A stretch of 64,000 nt of DNA from an uncultured Ilyobacter sp. (GTDB taxonomy: Bacteria; Fusobacteriota; Fusobacteriia; Fusobacteriales; Fusobacteriaceae). A program made the translations under genes and the position numbers. Positions 17,541 through 25,825 of the stretch are shown here, piece after piece. Within the stretch, counting starts at the first letter, position 1; each line of letters opens with the position of its first letter. The notes below the pieces were generated by a model, which saw nothing but the letters and a program-made list of their open reading frames with translations, ran no database searches and was not told where the DNA came from. The stretch lies in contig NZ_OY764866.1 in the NCBI RefSeq assembly GCF_963668515.1, positions 248,001-312,000 of the forward strand, written 5' to 3'.

Positions 17541-18107
17541 TTGAAATTATTGAAAGAAAAAATACTGAAAAATGGAGAAATAATAAATCCAACTACTCTC
17601 AAAGTAGACAGTTTTTTAAATCACCAGATAGATCCGACCATTATGATGGAGATGGGAAAAGAACTAAAAAAAAGATTTAAAGAAAAAAAAATCAATAAAA
17701 TCCTCACTATTGAAGCCTCTGGTATTGCCATCGGACTTGCAGCTGCAGTAGCTCTTAATGTCCCTTTAGTTTTTGCAAAGAAAAAAAAACCAACTACTAT
17801 GGATGGAATGTATGTTGAAAGTGTTCATTCATTCACAAAAAAAGTTGACTATGATATCTGCGTTTCCAAGGAATTCTTAAATTCTGATGATAAAATTTTA
17901 TTTGTCGATGATTTTCTTGCTACTGGAAATGCTATTATTGGAATTCAAAAGATTGTAGAACAAGCTGGAGCCGAACTCGTGGGAATAGGCATAGCTATAG
18001 AAAAGGGATTTCAGCCTGGTGGGAGTATTCTTAGAAGCAGAGGTATCCACTTAGAATCATTAGCCATAATTGATAAAATGGATTTTGGAAAAATAAACTT
18101 TATTTAG
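17541..18107 (+). CDS. xpt: Xanthine phosphoribosyltransferase
   Basis: 188 residues. Makes XMP from xanthine and PRPP (purine salvage), feeding GuaA. Visible: IEASGIAIG, KKKKPTTMDGMYVESVHSFTKK, and the PRPP-binding loop KILFVDDFLATGNAI (about residues 120-135), then RSRGIHLESLAII, all typical of Xpt. Length matches the family (about 190). The start is TTG at 17541 with GGAGGAGA upstream; no ATG fits. Divergent from guaA across a 480-bp regulatory region. Confidence 0.93.
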   Translation: MKLLKEKILKNGEIINPTTLKVDSFLNHQIDPTIMMEMGKELKKRFKEKKINKILTIEASGIAIGLAAAVALNVPLVFAKKKKPTTMDGMYVESVHSFTKKVDYDICVSKEFLNSDDKILFVDDFLATGNAIIGIQKIVEQAGAELVGIGIAIEKGFQPGGSILRSRGIHLESLAIIDKMDFGKINFI

Positions 18108-18226
18108 GTAGCGCCGCGACACAAGGTTAATGAAATCAACTCTTATAATATTCTAATTATTATAGGAATCTGTTCCCTCTCTTTTCCTTCTTCGCGGAAC
18201 AAATATTAATAACAAATACTCCTTAA

Positions 18227-18263
18227 AACTAAAAAAAGAACCTTAATGGTTCTTTTTTTAGTT
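18227..18263. terminator. Bidirectional terminator
   Basis: A long palindrome AACTAAAAAAAGAACC/GGTTCTTTTTTTAGTT (18227-18263) with a 5-base loop sits after xpt and overlaps the last codons of the convergent HD-GYP gene. Both strands end in a T run. Confidence 0.85.
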
Positions 18264-18953
18264 GAACTTTGTATTGTACATAACTTTTATCTCTTGGTGG
18301 CATTTTAAAAATATATCTACAAGTTCAGGATCAAAATCCTCTCCTCTTCCATCTCTTATAATTTCAACAGCCTTTTCATGGCTAAATGGCTCCTTATAAG
18401 TTCTCTTCATTCTGAGAGCATCATAAACATCTGCAATCGATAGAATTCTAGCCTCTATAGGTATCTCCTTTTGGACAAGTCCTCTATACCCATTGCCATT
18501 CCATTTTTCATGGTGGTATCTTATAATATTTTCCCCCATCTTTGAAAATCCAAATTTATTTATAAGATGATAACCTATTTCAGTATGTTCCTTTACTACT
18601 TCAAATTCATCTGCAGTCAGTTTTCCAGGTTTATTCAATATTTTTCCCGGAATTCCTATTTTTCCCAGGTCATGTATCTTTGCAAAAAACTCTATTTTTT
18701 TTACCTTATATTCAGAAAAACCATATTTTCTAGAAAGCAGAGCTGAAACCTCTCCCACCATTTTTAGATGTAATAAAGCTTCACTAGAGTCTAAGGCGTG
18801 AAGCTTCATAAGAAGATTCTCCAATAAGTACCTTTTTACTTTCTCTCTTCCTAAAGTTTCACTATAACCCTTTTGAAAGATTCCAATAATTTCAGAAGGA
18901 CTTGATAACCCTGTTACTCTATTGTCTTCTCTATAATTTGAATTAATATACAT
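18258..18953 (-). CDS. HD-GYP-type phosphodiesterase domain protein
   Basis: 231 residues. The HD domain has the metal ligands in order: KIHDLGKIGIPGKILNKPGKL, EHTEIGYHLI, YHHEKWNGNGY, SIADVYDALRMKRTYK, and a C-terminal FDPELVDIF. This is the HD-GYP arrangement, but the GYP signature reads GNGYRGL instead of GDGYPxGL, so c-di-GMP cleavage is likely but not certain. There is no receiver or membrane domain; the N-terminal 70 residues are unassigned. Start ATG 18953. Confidence 0.8.
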   Translation of the reverse strand: MYINSNYREDNRVTGLSSPSEIIGIFQKGYSETLGREKVKRYLLENLLMKLHALDSSEALLHLKMVGEVSALLSRKYGFSEYKVKKIEFFAKIHDLGKIGIPGKILNKPGKLTADEFEVVKEHTEIGYHLINKFGFSKMGENIIRYHHEKWNGNGYRGLVQKEIPIEARILSIADVYDALRMKRTYKEPFSHEKAVEIIRDGRGEDFDPELVDIFLKCHQEIKVMYNTKFN

Positions 18954-19211
18954 AACCTGATCCTCCCTGTTTTTAAAATTGATTTATCTTTCTTGTTTTA
19001 AATATACAATCTTTTTTATAGTAAATCAAGTTTTTTTTGAAAATATAGACCGTTTTTTTCTTTTTTGTCATATTTAACAGTGACAAAATATAGTTTATTT
19101 TAAAAAAATGTTTTTTTCACTCTTTTTAAAATGATTTTTTTTATTTTTAGATGTCAGAATGTCTTTTTTTATAAAAATAAATATTTTATTACAATTTAGT
19201 CATTAATTATA
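18954..19211. other. AT-rich divergent promoter region
   Basis: No coding sequence. It separates the divergent HD-GYP gene and the HTH-TPR regulator, with long T runs. GTCATATTTAACAGTGAC near 19066-19083 is a small inverted repeat and a possible operator. Confidence 0.3.
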
Positions 19212-19240
19212 TTGACAATAAGACGTATACATACTACAAT
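19212..19240 (+). promoter_or_regulatory. Promoter of the HTH-TPR regulator
   Basis: TTGACA (19212-19217), exactly 17 bases, TACAAT (19235-19240). The predicted transcript starts near 19247, which excludes an ATG-like start at 19212 and supports the ATG at 19260. Confidence 0.85.
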
Positions 19241-19259
19241 TTTACAAGAGGTGAATAAT

Positions 19260-20525
19260 ATGGCAATTTTAAGTCCTGTTGAAAAACTTATAACACTTAG
19301 AAAAAAATACAAGATAAACCAAAAAGATCTGGCAGGAGATCAAATTTCTAGAAGTCATCTTGCCATGATAGAAACAGGAAAAAATAAATTCAATGAAAAT
19401 ACAGCTAAGATACTTGTTGAAAATTTCAATAAAATTTTCAAAGAAAGAAATATTCCTGAAACAGTAAAACTAGAAGAGTTGATGGAGAGTAAGAAAGAAC
19501 AAATTGAAAAATTAAAGATCGACTTCCTAAAAAAACTTGAAAAAGAAGATATTATAGAACCCATCATCTCAGATATTGAAAGTTATGCATCTGAATATGA
19601 TATCCAGACCAAAATTACCCTTTATGAAAAAATCGGTAATATCTTTTTTGAAAAAGAAAATTTTCATAGGGCTGCAAGTTTTTATTTGAGAATATTAAAT
19701 GACCTAATTATTATTGGAGATTCCAAAGCACTGGGAAAAGTAAGCTTGAGCTTAATCAGAATATATCTTCAGACTGAAAATTTTCAGGCAGCTGTAGATC
19801 TTGAAAATTTAATTAGATCTGAAATCAGTTCTTTCGATTTAGCTGAGAAATCAATTATTTTATTTAATTTTGGAATTATCTTTGATAGCTTAAAAGATCA
19901 TAATAAGGCTCTGGAATACTTCAATCATGTAGAAGAATACATTTCTGACTCAGACCAATATTTTGACGTTAAAAACTATCAAGCTCTTTCTTATGCTGAC
20001 CTTGGTGACTATAATAAAGCCATTTCTATATACAGAAGTTTGATGCTTAAATACAAAGAAACTTCAAAAAAATTAATGATAAGCGACAATCTAATGTATA
20101 TTTCCAAGTTAGAAAACAATACAGATAAGATCAAATTTTATATGAGAAAATGTAAAAATATAATTTCCAAAGAAAATGATTTGAACCAATTTTACCTCTT
20201 TGGATTAGAACAGGCTGAATTTTCAATTGCAGAAACAGCAGCACTTCTAAATAAAAAAAATGAATCTCTAAACTTTTATTTTAAAATATGTGAAGACAAG
20301 ACTCCAAGAAATGTTCAACTAAAGTTTAAGGCTATAAAATCGATCTTAAATATGGCAAACAAAAAAATAATCTCTGAAATTATAAAATTAGAACTGCTCT
20401 ACTTTAAACTGTTGGAAAGAGACTTAGAACTTTCTATTGGGTACGAGTTTATAAATTTTTATTTAAGAGAGAATTTAAAAAAAGAACAAGAAGAATTTAT
20501 AAAAAAAATAAGAAAATTTTATTAA
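19260..20525 (+). CDS. HTH-TPR transcriptional regulator (RRNPP-like architecture)
   Basis: 421 residues from ATG 19260 (ribosome binding site AAGAGGTG). Residues 1-65 form an XRE-type helix-turn-helix (KLITLRKKYKINQKDLAG, ISRSHLAMIETGK). The remaining 350 residues are helical repeats of TPR type, for example FHRAASFYLRILNDL, HNKALEYFNHVEEY and LGDYNKAISIYRSLM. A single HTH followed by a long TPR array is the plan of peptide-sensing RRNPP regulators (Rgg, PlcR, PrgX, ComR). Forty-three bases downstream is a secreted precursor with six copies of a 10-residue peptide, a natural candidate ligand. HTH and TPR are seen in sequence; peptide sensing is inference. Confidence 0.75.
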   Translation: MAILSPVEKLITLRKKYKINQKDLAGDQISRSHLAMIETGKNKFNENTAKILVENFNKIFKERNIPETVKLEELMESKKEQIEKLKIDFLKKLEKEDIIEPIISDIESYASEYDIQTKITLYEKIGNIFFEKENFHRAASFYLRILNDLIIIGDSKALGKVSLSLIRIYLQTENFQAAVDLENLIRSEISSFDLAEKSIILFNFGIIFDSLKDHNKALEYFNHVEEYISDSDQYFDVKNYQALSYADLGDYNKAISIYRSLMLKYKETSKKLMISDNLMYISKLENNTDKIKFYMRKCKNIISKENDLNQFYLFGLEQAEFSIAETAALLNKKNESLNFYFKICEDKTPRNVQLKFKAIKSILNMANKKIISEIIKLELLYFKLLERDLELSIGYEFINFYLRENLKKEQEEFIKKIRKFY

Positions 20526-20568
20526 TATAAATTTTCAATAGCAACTTAATCAAAAGGAGGGGTATATT

Positions 20569-20850
20569 ATGAAAAAAAGGTTAGTGTTATTATTAGTTCT
20601 TACTCTTGCAGTCTCTTCTGCTTCATTTGCGGTTACATCATCTAGAAGATCTGGTTCCGGCGGTTGGGCTGTTAGCTCTAGAAGATCTGGTTCCGGCGGT
20701 TGGGCTGTTAGCTCTAGGAGATCTGGTTCCGGTGGTTGGGCTGTTAGCTCTAGGAGATCTGGTTCCGGTGGTTGGGCTGTTAGCTCTAGAAGATCTGGTT
20801 CCGGTGGTTGGGCTGTTAGCTCTAGGAGATCTGGTTCCGGCGGTTGGTAA
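20569..20850 (+). CDS. Secreted precursor encoding six identical peptides
   Basis: 93 residues, with a very strong ribosome binding site (AAAGGAGGGG). A Sec signal peptide (MKKRLVLLLVLTLAVSSASFA) is followed directly by six tandem copies of SSRRSGSGGW, joined by AV; the last copy ends exactly at the Trp with the stop codon. Nothing else is in the mature region. The layout (signal plus identical short units with a fixed linker) is like multi-copy pheromone precursors. The unit holds a dibasic RR and a C-terminal Trp. It follows the HTH-TPR regulator and has its own terminator. A bacteriocin, surface or structural peptide are alternatives. I know no named family. Confidence 0.8.
   Translation: MKKRLVLLLVLTLAVSSASFAVTSSRRSGSGGWAVSSRRSGSGGWAVSSRRSGSGGWAVSSRRSGSGGWAVSSRRSGSGGWAVSSRRSGSGGW
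20638..20847 (+). repeat. 36-bp coding tandem repeat (six units)
   Basis: Five full 36-bp units and a final 30-bp unit begin at 20638, 20674, 20710, 20746, 20782 and 20818. Differences are silent (AGA/AGG, GGC/GGT, TCA/AGC), so the peptide is strictly kept while DNA varies slightly. Copy number could change by slippage. Confidence 0.95.
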
Positions 20851-20868
20851 AAATAATTTTTATTTGAA

Positions 20869-20894
20869 GAAGACAGCGTACGCTGTCTTCTTTT
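20869..20894 (+). terminator. Terminator of the peptide precursor
   Basis: Perfect GAAGACAGCG-TA-CGCTGTCTTC (20869-20890) followed by TTTT, 18 bases after the precursor stop. Confidence 0.9.
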
Positions 20895-20992
20895 GATTTA
20901 TTGATATTTTATTTCAACTATTGTATAATTTAAAGATAGTTTTTAAAAATTGAATATCTTATTTTTATCTATATGCAGGAGGAACTAAAATA

Positions 20993-21622
20993 ATGAAAAA
21001 TTGCATCATTATAGGAGTCGCAGGAGGCAGTGGAAGCGGAAAAACCACCGTGGCAAAAAATTTAGTCAAAGCATTTAAATCAGAAGATGCAGTTTTAGTA
21101 GCTCAGGATGCTTATTACAAAGAACTTAAAGAAATATCCATTCAAGAAAGAGCCAGTGTAAATTTTGACCACCCTGATTCCATTGAATTTGAGCTTCTAA
21201 AAAAAGACTTAGAAACTCTTTTAAAAAACCAAGTTATAGAGAGGCCTATATATGATTTCAAAACTCACTCCAGAAAGGAAGAAACTGTAACCATCCACCC
21301 TTCAAAAATAATAATCGTAGAAGGTATTTTATTGTTTGCAATACCTGAAATCAGAAAGATGTTTGATGTAAAAATATTTGTTGACACAGATGCTGATGAG
21401 ATGCTTTTACGAAGAATTGAAAGAGATATACATGAAAGGGGAAGGACATTTGAATCAGTAAGAGATCAATATTTAAATACAGTAAAACCAATGTACTTGG
21501 AATTTTGTGAACCTAGTAAACGATATGCCGACATTATTATCCCAAGAGGTGGAGAAAATAAAATAGCTGTAAATATGGTGATCGCAAAACTTAAACGATA
21601 TCTTCAAAAAGGAGCCTTATAA
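20993..21622 (+). CDS. udk: Uridine kinase
   Basis: 209 residues. Phosphorylates uridine and cytidine to UMP and CMP (pyrimidine salvage). P-loop GVAGGSGSGKTT at residues 8-19, then QDAYYK, FDHPDSIEF, YDFKTHSR, IIVEGILLF and RRIERDIHERGRT, all family motifs. Standard length. The ATG at 20993 follows AGGAGG. The stop is three bases from the next start, so it is co-transcribed with the exonuclease III gene. Confidence 0.96.
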   Translation: MKNCIIIGVAGGSGSGKTTVAKNLVKAFKSEDAVLVAQDAYYKELKEISIQERASVNFDHPDSIEFELLKKDLETLLKNQVIERPIYDFKTHSRKEETVTIHPSKIIIVEGILLFAIPEIRKMFDVKIFVDTDADEMLLRRIERDIHERGRTFESVRDQYLNTVKPMYLEFCEPSKRYADIIIPRGGENKIAVNMVIAKLKRYLQKGAL

Positions 21623-21625
21623 CTT

Positions 21626-22387
21626 ATGAAAATTTTATCCTGGAATGTTAATGGAATAAGAGCTGTTGAAAAAAAGGGAGCTTTTCAAGATATTTTTGAA
21701 AAGTTAGATCCTGATATTTTGTGCCTTCAGGAAACAAAAGCCTCTGAAGATCAGCTGACAGATAAAATAAAAAAAATTCCTGGTTATTACTCTTTTTTTG
21801 AATCAGCAGAAAAAAAAGGTTACAGCGGAGTGGCACTCTATTCAAAAACAAGGCCACTATCTGTAAAAAACATGGGAGTAGATCTCTTTGATGATGAAGG
21901 AAGATATATAGAGGCAAAATTTGAAAATTTTACTCTCATAAATTGTTATTTTCCTAATAGTCAAGAAAATGGAAAAAGACTTGATTACAAGTTAAACTTT
22001 TGTTCTGATCTTTTAGATTATTGTAACTCTCTTGTAGAAAGTGGGGAAAATATTATTTTATGCGGAGATTATAATATTGCACACCAAGAGATTGATCTTA
22101 AAAATCCCAAAAGCAATATAAAAAATCCTGGGTTTTTACCTGAAGAAAGAGCATGGATGACCAAATTTTTAAACTCAGGATATACTGATATTTTTAGATA
22201 TATGTACCCAAATGAGATAAAATACACATGGTGGTCTTATAGATTCAAAGCAAGAGAAAAAAATATTGGCTGGAGAATAGACTATCACTGTGTTAATAAA
22301 GATTTTATATCAAGTATAAAAAAAGTAGAGATTCTTGATAATATAACCGGTTCTGACCACTGCCCGGTTTTAATAGAATTAAAATAG
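21626..22387 (+). CDS. xth: Exodeoxyribonuclease III / AP endonuclease
   Basis: 253 residues. Cleaves DNA at abasic sites and removes 3'-blocking groups in base excision repair. EEP-fold motifs: ILSWNVNGIRA (start), LCLQETKA (metal Glu), YSGVALYSK, CGDYNIAHQEIDLKNPKSN (Asp/Asn), W.RIDYH and GSDHCPV (catalytic Asp-His) at the end. Length is typical. It starts three bases after udk. Confidence 0.95.
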   Translation: MKILSWNVNGIRAVEKKGAFQDIFEKLDPDILCLQETKASEDQLTDKIKKIPGYYSFFESAEKKGYSGVALYSKTRPLSVKNMGVDLFDDEGRYIEAKFENFTLINCYFPNSQENGKRLDYKLNFCSDLLDYCNSLVESGENIILCGDYNIAHQEIDLKNPKSNIKNPGFLPEERAWMTKFLNSGYTDIFRYMYPNEIKYTWWSYRFKAREKNIGWRIDYHCVNKDFISSIKKVEILDNITGSDHCPVLIELK

Positions 22388-22445
22388 ATTTTAAAAAGGA
22401 ATTTCTGCCCATTATTTGTACCTTTCTTATGAGAGGTGATTAAAA

Positions 22446-22709
22446 ATGACTATTAAAATTATAAATTTTATAGAACACGATCCTGGGGTACTTTTCAATA
22501 AAATTTCCGAGAATTTAAAAAAGAAAAAAAAAATTATTTTAGATTTTTATTCCTTAGAATCTCTTAACTATACTTTTTTAGAAGAAAGTATAGGAAAACT
22601 TTTGGACTCTTATACCTTTGAATCCCTGCAATTTAAAATCACTTTTAAAAATGTAGACGTTGGTATCAAAGAGATGCTTACTAAAATTATAAAGGAAAAA
22701 TCACTATAA
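22446..22709 (+). CDS. STAS-like (DUF4325-type) small protein
   Basis: 87 residues. The core KKIILDFYSLESLNYTFLEESIGKLLDSY matches the STAS-like DUF4325 pattern (I.LDF.GV..L.S.F.EE.IG.L). Such domains are thought to act in regulatory or toxin-like modules; no partner kinase is seen here. Good ribosome binding site (GAGAGGTGA). Its stop codon lies inside a very long terminator hairpin. It may be co-transcribed with udk and xth. Confidence 0.6.
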   Translation: MTIKIINFIEHDPGVLFNKISENLKKKKKIILDFYSLESLNYTFLEESIGKLLDSYTFESLQFKITFKNVDVGIKEMLTKIIKEKSL

Positions 22710-22745
22710 AAAGACTCATGCGAGTCTTTTTATAGTGATTTCAGT
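22698..22745. terminator. Long bidirectional terminator
   Basis: 20-bp perfect arms (22698-22717 and 22722-22741) with loop ATGC. The core AAAAAGACTC/GAGTCTTTTT gives T runs on both strands. It separates the convergent STAS-like and lrgB genes and includes the last codons of the former. Confidence 0.9.
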
Positions 22746-22753
22746 GAATTGCC

Positions 22754-23449
22754 TCAAATTAAAAACTTTATCAAAATTGGTACTAAAAAGATAGTCACTA
22801 GTCCCGCCATTCCTATTGCAAGACCACTCATTGCACCCTCTACTTCTCCCATTTCAATTGCCTTGGAAGTTCCTACTGCATGGCTTGCAGTTCCTATTCC
22901 TATTCCTTTTGATATCTTATTTTCAATTTTAAAAAATTTACAGATAAATGGCGAAAATATAGCTCCTGTGATTCCTGTAATCATTATTCCAATAACTGTT
23001 ACAGACGGATTCCCACCCAAACTTCTTGAAAGTTCAATTCCTATTGGAGTGGTTATTGATTTGGGTATCATTGATAGTATCAGTTCTTTTTTTAGACCAA
23101 GTGCCTTTCCCAAAATTATTACAGATACTATAGCTGTGAATGAACCTGCTATAACTCCTGCTAGTATTGGTAAAAAATATTCCTTTAATCTTTGACTATT
23201 TTTATACAAAGAAACTCCTAAAACAACCGTTGCAGGTCCTAAAAAAAACATTATTATGTCTCCACCTCTAGAATAAGCTTCATAAGGGATATTAAATTTT
23301 AAAAGAAACAAAATTGTTAACGTAATTGCTATCATAAGAGGGTTGAATATTGGATATCTCCATTTAGTATAAATTCTTTTGCCTATTTCATAAGAGGTAA
23401 GGCTTAAAATTATTCCAAATAAAGGATTATATAAGATAGATTCCTTCAT
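22754..23449 (-). CDS. lrgB: LrgB-family membrane protein
   Basis: 231 residues, highly hydrophobic. Family blocks: FGIILSLTSYEIGKRI, FFLGPATVVLGVSLYKN, LGLKKELILSMIPKSITTPIGIELSRSLGG and GTASHAVGTSKAIEMGEVEGAMSGLAIGMAG. LrgB works with LrgA in holin-like control of murein hydrolases or export of pyruvate and other fermentation products. Its start overlaps the lrgA stop by 4 bases. Confidence 0.9.
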   Translation of the reverse strand: MKESILYNPLFGIILSLTSYEIGKRIYTKWRYPIFNPLMIAITLTILFLLKFNIPYEAYSRGGDIIMFFLGPATVVLGVSLYKNSQRLKEYFLPILAGVIAGSFTAIVSVIILGKALGLKKELILSMIPKSITTPIGIELSRSLGGNPSVTVIGIMITGITGAIFSPFICKFFKIENKISKGIGIGTASHAVGTSKAIEMGEVEGAMSGLAIGMAGLVTIFLVPILIKFLI

Positions 23450-23787
23450 TTTTTCCTCCTTATAAAAAAATCTACAACTTTACCTGTTACAACAATTGTT
23501 ATCAATGTTGTTGTAACTGCTATTATTATTAATTTTAACCAGTTACCTTTTAAGCTATCAAGAGAATCAACAAGTTTTATTCCAGGAGGAAGAAAAAATA
23601 TTGCCATGTTTATGAGTAAAATATTTGCGGCTTTTTCTATCTGTTTTACTTTTATTATTCCTGTACTTAAAAGAAAAAACATAAGCAACATTCCTAATAT
23701 TGTTCCTGGAATTGGTAAATTAAATAGTGTGCTCATTAGCTCCCCGAGATAGGTGATTCCAAATATAAATAAAAATTGTACAATCAT
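23446..23787 (-). CDS. lrgA: LrgA/CidA-family holin-like protein
   Basis: 113 residues with four predicted membrane segments. Motifs LGELMSTLFNLPIPGTILGMLLMF and INMAIFFLPPGIKLVDS are diagnostic. ATG 23787 follows AGGGAGG. First gene of the lrgAB operon; translational coupling with lrgB is likely from the 4-base overlap. Confidence 0.9.
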   Translation of the reverse strand: MIVQFLFIFGITYLGELMSTLFNLPIPGTILGMLLMFFLLSTGIIKVKQIEKAANILLINMAIFFLPPGIKLVDSLDSLKGNWLKLIIIAVTTTLITIVVTGKVVDFFIRRKK

Positions 23788-24056
23788 TTAATTCCTCCCT
23801 TGGAGATTATAGCATAGGTATTTAAAATATTAAACTTAACTATACATAATTCTAGTATAATTTATCAGGGGTTATAAGATTTATCATTTAATATAATTGA
23901 GTTTAGATAATGTTTTTAAATTTTTATAATTTATCAAGGATTACAATTATACTCATTTGACTTTACAGTTTTTATAAATTTATAAATTCTTTCCAATATT
24001 TTTTTAAAATTTTGTCATCACGAATATATTATAAAATATTTAATGACTAACAACAT
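23788..24056. repeat. Non-coding gap with three degenerate iteron-like sites
   Basis: No gene is seen. Three imperfect matches to the iteron plan keep the 8-base gap: 23854-23874 (minus, TAACCC..TTATACT), 23923-23943 (minus, TAATCC..TTATAAA) and 24015-24035 (plus, TCATCA..TTATAAA). They could be weak initiator sites, operators of lrgA, or chance in AT-rich DNA. Confidence 0.35.
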
Positions 24057-24086
24057 AAAAAGCTGCTCTAGACAGAACAGCTTTTG
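24057..24086 (-). terminator. Terminator of the replication initiator gene
   Basis: On the minus strand AGCTGTTCT-GTCT-AGAGCAGCT followed by TTTTTATG, four bases past the rep stop codon; A/T tracts flank both sides. Confidence 0.75.
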
Positions 24087-24089
24087 GTA

Positions 24090-25808
24090 TCAGGCAAATC
24101 CCTTCTCCTCTTTTAATATCTGGGATACATATAGCCTTTCCATTGTTTTAAATATTTTTTCATGAATATTGCTAAAAGTCTTACTATTAGTTGTTTGTAA
24201 ATATTTTTTTATTGCCTTCTCTTTAATCTCTCGTTTTTCTTCATCATTCATTTTGTCGTATAATTCTAACAATAATTTTGTAATAGGATCTTCCCCTAAA
24301 ACTTCTTTCTTATCTCTTTGAGCCTCTATGATTTCGGCATCCTCTATATTACTTGTATTTTTAATTGATGACGAGTTAGCTCTTGGTTTTTTAGAATTGT
24401 TTTCAATTATTTCGAGAGTTTCCGTTTTTTCGCTAAATAATTCCATATTCTTATTCTTAAGATTTTTTATAATCCCATTTATGTAAGAAACCAGGGTCTT
24501 GGTTATTTCAGTATTAAGATTAGCATACAATATTTTTAAAATATTTATTACGTATTCTTCGCCCTCTTCTTTATAAAGCTTAATTATTTTATTATCTACT
24601 CTCTTATTCCAAGACTTAGATACAAAAATATTACGTTTTGATTTTTTAACCTCTTCTTGTACTTTTTCAGAAAACGCACTTAATTCTGGCTTGTCATTAT
24701 TTTGAGTTATTTTATTTGCTATTGCCTTCGGTTTTTTATTTTCAACCAGGCTAGATATATGGCAGTTGTTATCTTTCTCAGGGTTAAAGCTGTATATGAA
24801 TCTATAGCTTTTTATATCTTTTAATTCTTCAACATGATAATTTAAAAGATATCCCTTTGAAACTAAAATATCAAATGATTTTCTTATCCGTCTCAATCCC
24901 TGTTTTATTTTACTTACTTCATATTCTTTGTATTCTCCGTTTTTCAATTGTTTTTTTATTCTACTTGTAAGTGTAAGAGGTATTATTGTAGCCAGAGTTT
25001 CTATTCTCTGGTCTCCTATATCATCAGAGAATCTTTTCATACTTATATACTGGTATATCTTTTCAGAAGCTCTGTCAGCCTTTCTAAGGTCGTTTAAAAG
25101 GTGGCGATCAAATATTGAGTAGTGTTTTCTTTTAAGTTCCTCTATAATCCTGTCATCAAGTCTGACTTTATAATAAACTTTCATTTTATTGGTTTCTGTA
25201 TTTCTTTCCCTGAATTTTTCATACTTAATCAAATTCAAAGGCTCCTTATATACTTCTCTTATAATATTACCAGCTTTTTTTCTGTTTCTGATTACTATTT
25301 TATAAGTTGTTGCCTGGAGATTGTAAAGAGTTTCCTCCATTTTTCGATAGTATTTCATTGAAAACTTAAGTCCTAAATAATCTATTACTTCCTCTATATT
25401 AAAAGCTATACTATTAATTTTTCCCTCTTCATTCTTATCAGAATTCATAAGAAGTTCTTGAAACTTATATAATACAAAGTAAAAAACATTTTTTTCAAAA
25501 TCTGAAGGTTGCTGATTTTTTATTCCCTCAAAGTTATCAGTGCTCAGAGATGCTCCAAATTTTATCCCTGCATTCGCTATTTCGTAAACAAGGTTTACAT
25601 TTCTTTGCCTTTTTGATGTGAAAAAAGGTAATATAATGAATAAAAATGGCTGATTTATCGTGTCTCTTATTTCCATATCTTCAAGATAAAGAGAAACTGT
25701 TTTGGTAGGAATTTTCTTTGGTTTTGAAGCTTTTATATTAACACTAAAGTCCTTTACGTTTCCAATTTTTAAAATCTCAGTTAAAGCTTCCTGGTTTTTA
25801 TTCGACAC
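24090..25808 (-). CDS. Plasmid-type replication initiator (Rep)
   Basis: 572 residues when started at GTG 25808, which has AAGGGGG 5 bases upstream; an ATG at 25829 has no such site and lies inside an iteron. The N-terminal half resembles winged-helix initiators of the Rep_3/RPA groups: INQPFLFIILPFFTSKRQR, VFYFVLYKFQELL, FNIEEVIDYLGLKFSMKYYRKMEETLYNLQAT, then a second module FDRHLLNDLRKADRASEKIYQYISMKRF and IKQGLRRIRKSFDILVSKGYLL. The C-terminal 200 residues are Lys/Glu-rich and unassigned. The iteron field directly upstream (25826-27809) is its expected target, and iterons overlapping its start suggest autorepression. Family call by pattern only. Confidence 0.75.
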   Translation of the reverse strand: MSNKNQEALTEILKIGNVKDFSVNIKASKPKKIPTKTVSLYLEDMEIRDTINQPFLFIILPFFTSKRQRNVNLVYEIANAGIKFGASLSTDNFEGIKNQQPSDFEKNVFYFVLYKFQELLMNSDKNEEGKINSIAFNIEEVIDYLGLKFSMKYYRKMEETLYNLQATTYKIVIRNRKKAGNIIREVYKEPLNLIKYEKFRERNTETNKMKVYYKVRLDDRIIEELKRKHYSIFDRHLLNDLRKADRASEKIYQYISMKRFSDDIGDQRIETLATIIPLTLTSRIKKQLKNGEYKEYEVSKIKQGLRRIRKSFDILVSKGYLLNYHVEELKDIKSYRFIYSFNPEKDNNCHISSLVENKKPKAIANKITQNNDKPELSAFSEKVQEEVKKSKRNIFVSKSWNKRVDNKIIKLYKEEGEEYVINILKILYANLNTEITKTLVSYINGIIKNLKNKNMELFSEKTETLEIIENNSKKPRANSSSIKNTSNIEDAEIIEAQRDKKEVLGEDPITKLLLELYDKMNDEEKREIKEKAIKKYLQTTNSKTFSNIHEKIFKTMERLYVSQILKEEKGFA

Positions 25809-25825
25809 CATATCCCCCTTGTTTA

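Noticed and set aside
20638..20847. 36-bp period that looks like a CRISPR array
   Set aside because: There are no unique spacers; the units are contiguous, in frame and code for an identical peptide after a signal sequence.
20606..20896. Second open frame through the peptide repeat (leucine-rich, LEDLVPAVGLLA repeats)
   Set aside because: It is the shifted reading of the tandem repeat, has no ribosome binding site, and reads through the terminator.
23854..24035. Three more origin iterons downstream of the initiator gene
   Set aside because: They keep the 8-base gap but differ at one to three of the key bases (TAACCC, TAATCC, TCATCA); in AT-rich DNA this is not enough, so they are listed only as weak sites.
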